From an uncultured Treponema sp. (lineage in GTDB: Bacteria; Spirochaetota; Spirochaetia; Treponematales; Treponemataceae): DNA of 64,000 nt. The stretch covers positions 1 through 64,000 of the forward strand of contig CAJPOF010000001.1 in the NCBI GenBank assembly GCA_905372235.1, read 5' to 3'. Below are positions 58,866 to 64,000 of this stretch, one piece after another (the first letter of the stretch is position 1; every line of letters starts with the position of its first letter). A program made the position numbers and the translations under genes. The notes under the pieces were generated by a model, which did no database searches, was not told the DNA's origin, and saw only the letters and a list, made by a program, of their open reading frames with translations.

Positions 58866-60398
58866 ATGGTCGAATCAAAAATAAAGAAATGGTCATATTT
58901 TGTGGCGTTCGTAATTCCTTGCTTGATTTTATATATCATTTTTTTCATTGTTCCTTTTTTCCGAGGGGTTGAAATTTCTTTCACGAATTGGGACGGACTT
59001 ACCCCAAAAACTCCGATAATCATGGGAAAAAGCGACTTTGAGCAGAATATACTGAACAAACTTAAATCGCAGAAAGATAAAGATTATGTCCTGAAAATCT
59101 ATTCATACAGCACGGACGACAATTCGTATCACAGGATTGCGATAAAGGGTTCTGCCAAACGTAAACTTGAACACATAATCGGAAAATCCGGTTACAAGCC
59201 GGAACACAATAAGTTTGTTGGTTTTTACAACTACAAAAAAATATTTACAGGGAAAATAGACAAGGATTTTTATCCATACATAGAAAGAATAGAAAAATTC
59301 ACGATGACCTCAAGCCTTCCTGCCTTCATTTCAGAAAGGGAGTTCAATAAAGAGGTCAAGGGCGAACTGAAAAAAAACGCCGATTGCGAAGAAATCATTC
59401 TTGATGCATATCGGTATGATGAGCAGAAAGCTCGCTATTCACTTGAAGAAAAATACGATGAATATCTTATAACGGACAGGCTTTGGTCATTGCCTGAAGT
59501 GAGTTCGGAAAAATCGGTTTCCGAAGGTGTGATGGACTCATACATAAGAAACCTGAAATCCACTTCATTGGATGGCGACAAAGAGGAACTTGATGCTTTG
59601 TGCGATGAGTTTGTCTCGAAAAATCATTTTTCAGAGGAATCCAAAGCGGTTCTTTATGATGTGAATCAAGAGCTTTTCAAGGTCGCTGAATTGAAGAAGG
59701 CGATGTCGAAAGTTTGGGTCGTAACGGAGCATAGGATGGGCGTAATAGGATTCACGCTTTTCTTTGCGATTTTTTCGGTCATCGGGATAAATTTCGTTGC
59801 CTTTTCCTTGGCGCTTGCGTTGGATACCGGAATAAAGGGACAAAAAGTTTTGAGGACAATCTATTTTCTTCCGAATGTCCTTTCAATGATAATCGTAGCT
59901 TTGATATGGTCAATGCTTTTCGTTCAGCTTCTGCCGGCGATTATCGGAATCGAGACTTGGGTTTCCGATTCGCACAAGACACCGTGGCTTTTGGTTCTTG
60001 TCGCGGTTTGGCAGGGAGCAGGCTACTACATGATAGTCTATCTTGCCGGGCTTCAGAATATTCCTACGGAAGTCATAGAGGCCGCCATGATGGACGGCGC
60101 GACAGGCTGGCAGCGTTTCAGGATGATAACTTTTCCGCTCATGATTCCGTCGCTTACGATTTCGCTTTTCCTTACTATAGCGAATGCGTTCAAGAGTTTT
60201 GACTTGATATACGCTCTTTTAGGACCTACCGGTTATTCAACGGGAACGGTTCCTATCGTAATGGATATTTACTTTGATGCGTTTGCCAACAAGCAGGCTG
60301 GGCTTGCCAACGCAAAGGCAATGATTCTCTTCTTGGTGATAGTGATTGTGACGGGAATTCAGCTCATCACGATGAAAAAAAAGGAGATAGAGGCATAA
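58866..60398 (+). CDS. Sugar ABC permease, MalF/UgpA-like, with large insertions
   Basis: 510 residues against about 290-300 for ordinary members. The first membrane segment (about 11-33) and the usual WDG segment are followed by an insertion of about 70 residues, then the family motif FVGFYNYKKIF (118-128), then a further insertion of about 150 residues, then five membrane segments from about 290. The EAA loop for ATPase docking is EAAMMDGATGWQRFRMITFPL. The extra 220 residues face the periplasm and are helical and charged. AAGGATT precedes the ATG. It pairs with the next gene. Confidence 0.9.
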   Translation: MVESKIKKWSYFVAFVIPCLILYIIFFIVPFFRGVEISFTNWDGLTPKTPIIMGKSDFEQNILNKLKSQKDKDYVLKIYSYSTDDNSYHRIAIKGSAKRKLEHIIGKSGYKPEHNKFVGFYNYKKIFTGKIDKDFYPYIERIEKFTMTSSLPAFISEREFNKEVKGELKKNADCEEIILDAYRYDEQKARYSLEEKYDEYLITDRLWSLPEVSSEKSVSEGVMDSYIRNLKSTSLDGDKEELDALCDEFVSKNHFSEESKAVLYDVNQELFKVAELKKAMSKVWVVTEHRMGVIGFTLFFAIFSVIGINFVAFSLALALDTGIKGQKVLRTIYFLPNVLSMIIVALIWSMLFVQLLPAIIGIETWVSDSHKTPWLLVLVAVWQGAGYYMIVYLAGLQNIPTEVIEAAMMDGATGWQRFRMITFPLMIPSLTISLFLTIANAFKSFDLIYALLGPTGYSTGTVPIVMDIYFDAFANKQAGLANAKAMILFLVIVIVTGIQLITMKKKEIEA

Positions 60399-61297
60399 TG
60401 AAATATATCGGAAAACATGTTGTCGTGGATGATTCTTCTGGTCATTCATTCTTTAAACATCACAGATTCAATTCTCATAATGTGATTCTTCTTGTGCTGT
60501 TAATGGTCTGTGCCGTGTTCTTTTTCTATCCTCTTGTTTTTGTTGTGGTGAATTCGTTCAGACCGAACGCAGGGATTATCGTAAATCCTTTGGGGCTTCC
60601 AAACAGAACAGAATTTGTAAGGTACAGTTTCAGCCTGATGAAAAACTATGTTCAGGCTTGGAACACGATGCGATTTCCGAGGGTGTTTTTCAACACTTTG
60701 ATGGTGACTGTTTTCGGAACGGCAGGAATCATCATAACGTCTGCGATGTGCGCATATGGTCTTGTGCGAAATAATTCAAAAATCTCTTGGATTCTCTATG
60801 GATTCTTCGCTTTTTCTTTGGTAATTCCGTTTCAGATAATCATGGTGCCTATCGGGGTTCTTGCAAGCGAAATGCATCTTACGAGTGTATGGGGACTGAT
60901 TCCGATGTACTGGGGATTGGGCTGTCCTACTGCGATTTTCATGTTCCACGGATTCATAAAAAGTGTTCCAAAGGAACTTGAAGAATCGGCAGCAATGGAC
61001 GGTGCGGAAAAATTCTACATTTTTTTTGTAATCGTGCTTCCTCTTATAAAGACGATTATAGCCACTGTGGCGGTTATAGATGCACTTTGGCTTTGGAATG
61101 ACTATCTGCTTCCGTTGATTGTTGCAAAACAGGGAACAATACAGCTTGCTCAGATGGCGTTCAACGGACAGTTCATGAAAGAGTACGGCCCGATGTGCGC
61201 ATCTCTTACGATTTCTTCGATACCGATTATACTCTTCTACCTTTTCCTGCAGAAATACATAATAAAGGGAATTGCGGCAGGAGCGGTGAAAGGCTAG
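60398..61297 (+). CDS. Sugar ABC permease, MalG/UgpE-like
   Basis: 299 residues, six membrane segments. The EAA loop is EESAAMDGAEKFYIFFVIVLPL; FNTLMVTVFGTAG and LWLWNDYLLPL are typical of MalG-type partners. The N-terminus has an unusual His-rich charged stretch (HSFFKHHRFNSH) before the first membrane helix. The ATG shares a base with the previous stop (TAATG), with AAGGAG upstream. It completes the transmembrane channel with the larger permease. The 61298-61404 gap to sufU holds only AT-rich weak hairpins. Confidence 0.93.
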   Translation: MKYIGKHVVVDDSSGHSFFKHHRFNSHNVILLVLLMVCAVFFFYPLVFVVVNSFRPNAGIIVNPLGLPNRTEFVRYSFSLMKNYVQAWNTMRFPRVFFNTLMVTVFGTAGIIITSAMCAYGLVRNNSKISWILYGFFAFSLVIPFQIIMVPIGVLASEMHLTSVWGLIPMYWGLGCPTAIFMFHGFIKSVPKELEESAAMDGAEKFYIFFVIVLPLIKTIIATVAVIDALWLWNDYLLPLIVAKQGTIQLAQMAFNGQFMKEYGPMCASLTISSIPIILFYLFLQKYIIKGIAAGAVKG

Positions 61298-61404
61298 GCG
61301 GATTTGATTTTGAAAATGGCTTTGCTCTGAGCCGTGTTTTTTGAGGCTTTGTCGAGGCTGTTTTCAAAAGGAAAAGTTTTCCGCTTTTCTTTTTGAAGTT
61401 AAGT

Positions 61405-61869
61405 CTAGTTGTCGCAGTGAAAAATCGTGTTTGTTCCGGTAAGGGATGCTTTTTCAAACATTTCCCGCATTGTCCGCCAGCCAAGAACGGCGCATTTTAC
61501 CCTTGAAGGCATTTTTGAGATGTCGGAAAGGCTAGCCGCTTCGTCAAGTTTTTCTATTTCTTCTTCGGAACTTTCGCCTCTTATCATTTTCATGAAAATA
61601 TCGCCCAGTTCCGTAGCTTCTTTTACAGACTTTCCGATAACAAGGTCAAGCATCATGTCGCAGGACGCCTGGCTTACGGCGCAGCCTGCTCCCGTAAAAG
61701 AGCCGTCCACAATTTTTTCGTCCTCGATTTTCAGGTTCAATGTTATGCTGTCGCCGCAGCTTGGATTTACTCCGTTCAGAGAGAAAGTGGAGTCCGTTAG
61801 TTCTGCTTTGTGCGACGGATTTATGTTGTGTTCGTTCAGTATTTCCCGGTAAAGTTCTTTTGTGTCCAT
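61405..61869 (-). CDS. sufU: Fe-S/sulfur-transfer protein SufU
   Basis: 154 residues, IscU-fold. The three conserved cysteines are in NPSCGD (about 38), GAGCAVSQAS (about 63) and RVKCAVLGW (about 125), and the 18-residue insertion typical of SufU over IscU lies before the last one. In Gram-positive SUF systems SufU is a zinc-dependent sulfur acceptor for SufS. GGAGAAAA precedes the ATG. It is separated from sufS by 189 nt containing a terminator-like hairpin. Confidence 0.93.
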   Translation of the reverse strand: MDTKELYREILNEHNINPSHKAELTDSTFSLNGVNPSCGDSITLNLKIEDEKIVDGSFTGAGCAVSQASCDMMLDLVIGKSVKEATELGDIFMKMIRGESSEEEIEKLDEAASLSDISKMPSRVKCAVLGWRTMREMFEKASLTGTNTIFHCDN

Positions 61870-61939
61870 ATTTTCTCCAAAAAGGATTTTGTTTTGCGCC
61901 TCTTACATTACAAGAATGAAAGCGCCTTTTTTTTATTTT

Positions 61940-61989
61940 CAAAAAAGCGGACAACGGAGCAAAGCCTGAACTTTGGAGGTTGTCCGTTT
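61940..61989 (-). terminator. Hairpin terminator between sufS and sufU
   Basis: An 8-bp stem (61948-61955 with 61979-61986) enclosing an inner 5-bp stem is followed on the minus strand by CGCTTTTTTG. It would reduce sufU expression relative to sufS. No separate sufU promoter is obvious in 61870-62058. Confidence 0.7.
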
Positions 61990-62058
61990 TGTATGCAAAA
62001 ATCGCATATGAAAATCGGAGGAGTTTGTAGAAAATCAAACTCGCTTTTGATTTTTTCC

Positions 62059-63279
62059 CTAGTCCTTGTAGCCGCTCATTTTTCGGATTTCCTTTAGGGC
62101 TTTAGAAAATCGTTCCACGTCGTTTTCGTCGTTGTATATGTAGACGCTGACCCTTGCCGTAGCCGGAAGTTCAAGATATGCACCGAGCGGCTGGGCACAG
62201 TGATGACCTGCCCGTATGGCTATCTTTTCCGTGTCCAAAAGGGTTGCGATGTCGTGAGGGTGAACGCCGTCTACCGTGAACGTTACAATTCCTGAATGTT
62301 TTGAAAAATCTTCGCTTCCCAATATATTCACGTGCGGAATCCGTCCCATTTCCTGCATTAAAAGGGAAGTAAGGCGGCTGTCGTTCTCTGCTATGTTTTC
62401 CATTCCTATGGATTTTATATATTTTATCGCTTCCGAAAGACCTATCGCACCGGCGGCATTGACTGTTCCTGCCTCGAACTTGTGGGGAAGTTCCGCCCAC
62501 GTGGCATTTCCCCGCGACACATATTCGATCATCTCTCCGCCTCTTAAAAACGGCTCTGTTTTTTCAAGAAGTTCTTTTTTGCCGTAAAGAACCCCGATTC
62601 CCATCGGTCCGCAGATTTTATGTCCGCTGAAGGCAAAAAAATCAGCGTCCAGATTTTTAACATCCACCTTCGAGTGCGGAACGGATTGCGCCCCGTCAAC
62701 CACACAAATCGCTCCGTTTTTATGGGCAATATTCGCGATTTTTTTTACGGGATGAGTTACTCCAAGCACGTTAGAAACTTCGGCGATTGCGACTATTTTT
62801 GTCTTTTCGTTGATTTTCGATAACTCTTCGTCGGAAAATTCTCCCGTCTTTTTGTCCGGCTCAAGGAACACGAGTTTCGCTCCCTTTCTTTTTGCGAGCA
62901 TCTGCCATGGAAGAATGTTCGAATGGTGTTCCGTGATAGGAAGCGCAATCTCATCCCCTTCGGATACGTTTTCCATTCCCCATGTGTAGGCGACCATGTT
63001 CAGGCTTTCGGTGGCGTTCCTTGTGAAAATCGTCTCGACGGATTTTGCGTTTATGAAGCCTGCGACCGTTTCCCTTGCTTCTTCGTATAAAGCTGTGGCT
63101 CTTGCGCTAAGTCCGTAAAGTCCGCGAAGTGGGTTTGCGTTGTCTTTTTCGTAGAATTCTTTTATTTTTTCAAGGACGCATTTAGGTTTCTGGGTAGTTG
63201 CGGCGGAGTCAAGGTAGACCAGACCTTCGTTTTCCTTTTCGGAAAAAATCGGGAAATCTTTTTTATAGTTTTTTTCCAT
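62059..63279 (-). CDS. sufS: Cysteine desulfurase SufS
   Basis: 406 residues from the ATG at 63279; an upstream in-frame extension to 63486 overlaps the sufD-like gene and lacks family similarity. Group II PLP-dependent cysteine desulfurase: YLDSAATTQKP at the N-terminus, TEHHSNILPWQ, the PLP Lys in SGHKICGP and the catalytic Cys in RAGHHCAQPLG. It supplies persulfide to SufU. It begins 4 nt after the sufD-like stop codon, with GGAG inside that gene's end. Confidence 0.95.
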   Translation of the reverse strand: MEKNYKKDFPIFSEKENEGLVYLDSAATTQKPKCVLEKIKEFYEKDNANPLRGLYGLSARATALYEEARETVAGFINAKSVETIFTRNATESLNMVAYTWGMENVSEGDEIALPITEHHSNILPWQMLAKRKGAKLVFLEPDKKTGEFSDEELSKINEKTKIVAIAEVSNVLGVTHPVKKIANIAHKNGAICVVDGAQSVPHSKVDVKNLDADFFAFSGHKICGPMGIGVLYGKKELLEKTEPFLRGGEMIEYVSRGNATWAELPHKFEAGTVNAAGAIGLSEAIKYIKSIGMENIAENDSRLTSLLMQEMGRIPHVNILGSEDFSKHSGIVTFTVDGVHPHDIATLLDTEKIAIRAGHHCAQPLGAYLELPATARVSVYIYNDENDVERFSKALKEIRKMSGYKD

Positions 63280-63283
63280 GGCT

Positions 63284-64000
63284 TTATTTTTCTCCAAAAA
63301 GTTTGTCCATGAAGGCGTTCGTTTCTTCAAGGATTTTTTCGTCGGTGATTTTGTTTGCGACCCGCTGAACCTTTGAGCGGGCAACAATGTTTTCTGCCTT
63401 TGATTTTGAGATTCCTCTGGATGCCATGTAAAAAATAATCTCGTCGGAAAGGCTTCCGATTGTGTCGCCGTGTTCGCCCCTGACATCGTCTTCCGTGCAA
63501 AGGATTACGGGCATGGAATTGTTCACCACGTCCGGGGAAAGAAGCAGCACTTCCTCTTGTTCTTCGCCGTCTGCGCCCGACGAGCCTTGTTTTAGGTCGA
63601 TTGTTCCCCTGTAGGTCTTTTTTGCCTTGTCTTTTAGGCTTCCGTAGACGTACATTCTGCAGAAGGATTTTTTTCCGATGTGGTTTACGATGTAGTTCAT
63701 GTCGAGTTCTTGAAGATTTTGGCAGAAATAGCCCATCTCCGATTTGAACTCGGACTTTTCGCCTGAAAGGTCGGTTTCTACTCCGACGCACGTTTCTTTT
63801 CCGCCGATTACAACGTGGCTTACCTCGACTTTCGCTCCTTCTTCGACGAATGTTTCCGTCTCGTCAATCTGCGTGAAGTTTTCGCCCAAAATCTGGACTT
63901 TTACAATATGAACTGTCGAATTCGCTCCTGCGAAAACGGTTGTCTTGACCGCTTCAAGCCCGGAAGCTTTTTCAGAGGATTTTGAAAGTATTATAAGCGC
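63284..64000 (-). CDS. sufD: SufB/SufD-family Fe-S assembly protein, 5' end outside the window
   Basis: The frame stays open to the right edge, so at least 238 residues are present and the N-terminus is missing; the TTG at 63889 is not the true start. The C-terminal beta-helix and helical end of SufB/SufD proteins is recognised: YVNHIG-like segment, YRGTIDL, DVRGEHGDTIG and FYMASRGISKSKAENIV. The His in GEHGD lies at the SufB-SufD interface in known structures. Its short size suggests SufD or a reduced SufD-like protein; SufB and SufC would lie beyond the edge. It leads the sufS-sufU run. Confidence 0.87.
   Translation of the reverse strand, partial: ALIILSKSSEKASGLEAVKTTVFAGANSTVHIVKVQILGENFTQIDETETFVEEGAKVEVSHVVIGGKETCVGVETDLSGEKSEFKSEMGYFCQNLQELDMNYIVNHIGKKSFCRMYVYGSLKDKAKKTYRGTIDLKQGSSGADGEEQEEVLLLSPDVVNNSMPVILCTEDDVRGEHGDTIGSLSDEIIFYMASRGISKSKAENIVARSKVQRVANKITDEKILEETNAFMDKLFGEK

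Noticed and set aside
63280..63486. In-frame 69-codon N-terminal extension of sufS
   Set aside because: It overlaps the sufD-like gene out of frame and has no family similarity; the ATG at 63279 begins the SufS homology.

Overview
The window comes from a spirochaete, almost certainly a Treponema. Two tandem FlaA-type flagellar sheath proteins, a compact division cluster running straight into xer, a TPR lipoprotein, dprA and topA, lipoproteins with relaxed spirochaete lipoboxes, SpoIIE-type phosphatases paired with a STAS antagonist, and a CACHE/HAMP class III cyclase all point that way. Base composition is moderate. The Thermoanaerobacter-type secondary alcohol dehydrogenase and the sugar ABC importer fit a fermentative, probably gut-associated anaerobe. 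The species cannot be resolved from this sequence. No rRNA, tRNA, CRISPR array, transposase or prophage was seen.

Layout. 1-3100 is an accessory patch: an LRR lipoprotein flanked by two perfect 151-bp direct repeats, each adjoining a heptamer array, followed by an internal leuA fragment. 3200-13960 holds an oxidoreductase, guaB, a minus-strand operon (double-receiver regulator, histidinol phosphatase, polar amino-acid ABC ATPase), dacA with an RRM protein, and an OppA-type lipid-free binding protein behind a large gene of unknown function. 14150-17874 pairs an M28 peptidase with an M16-like protein that lacks its zinc motif. 18050-23500 has a split ChrA transporter and a partner-switching module. 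leuS and purA follow on the minus strand.

27700-36316 is an apparent four-gene envelope operon: adenylate/guanylate cyclase, FecR/fibronectin-like trans-periplasmic protein, outer-membrane barrel and large lipoprotein. The first three overlap and the fourth lies 15 nt downstream. It is the most interesting candidate here. Then come fba, the flaA pair with a perfect-consensus promoter, and a hypothetical protein with a nuclease-like motif. The division cluster (mraZ-rsmH-ftsL-murF-ftsW-ftsQ-ftsA-ftsZ) is preceded by four MraZ boxes at exact 10-bp spacing and continues into xer, a TPR lipoprotein, dprA and topA. The last 11 kb carries the alcohol dehydrogenase, a CobW GTPase, an RlmI-like methyltransferase, a sugar ABC importer with an unusually large first permease, and a SUF operon (sufD-like, sufS, sufU) cut by the right edge.

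Regulatory signals are clear in many places: sigma70-type promoters, intrinsic terminators, terminator-like hairpins inside leaders or operons (LRR gene, purA, mraZ/rsmH, sugar operon, sufS/sufU), and several genes whose -10 box lies only 6-7 nt before the start codon, which suggests leaderless mRNAs.
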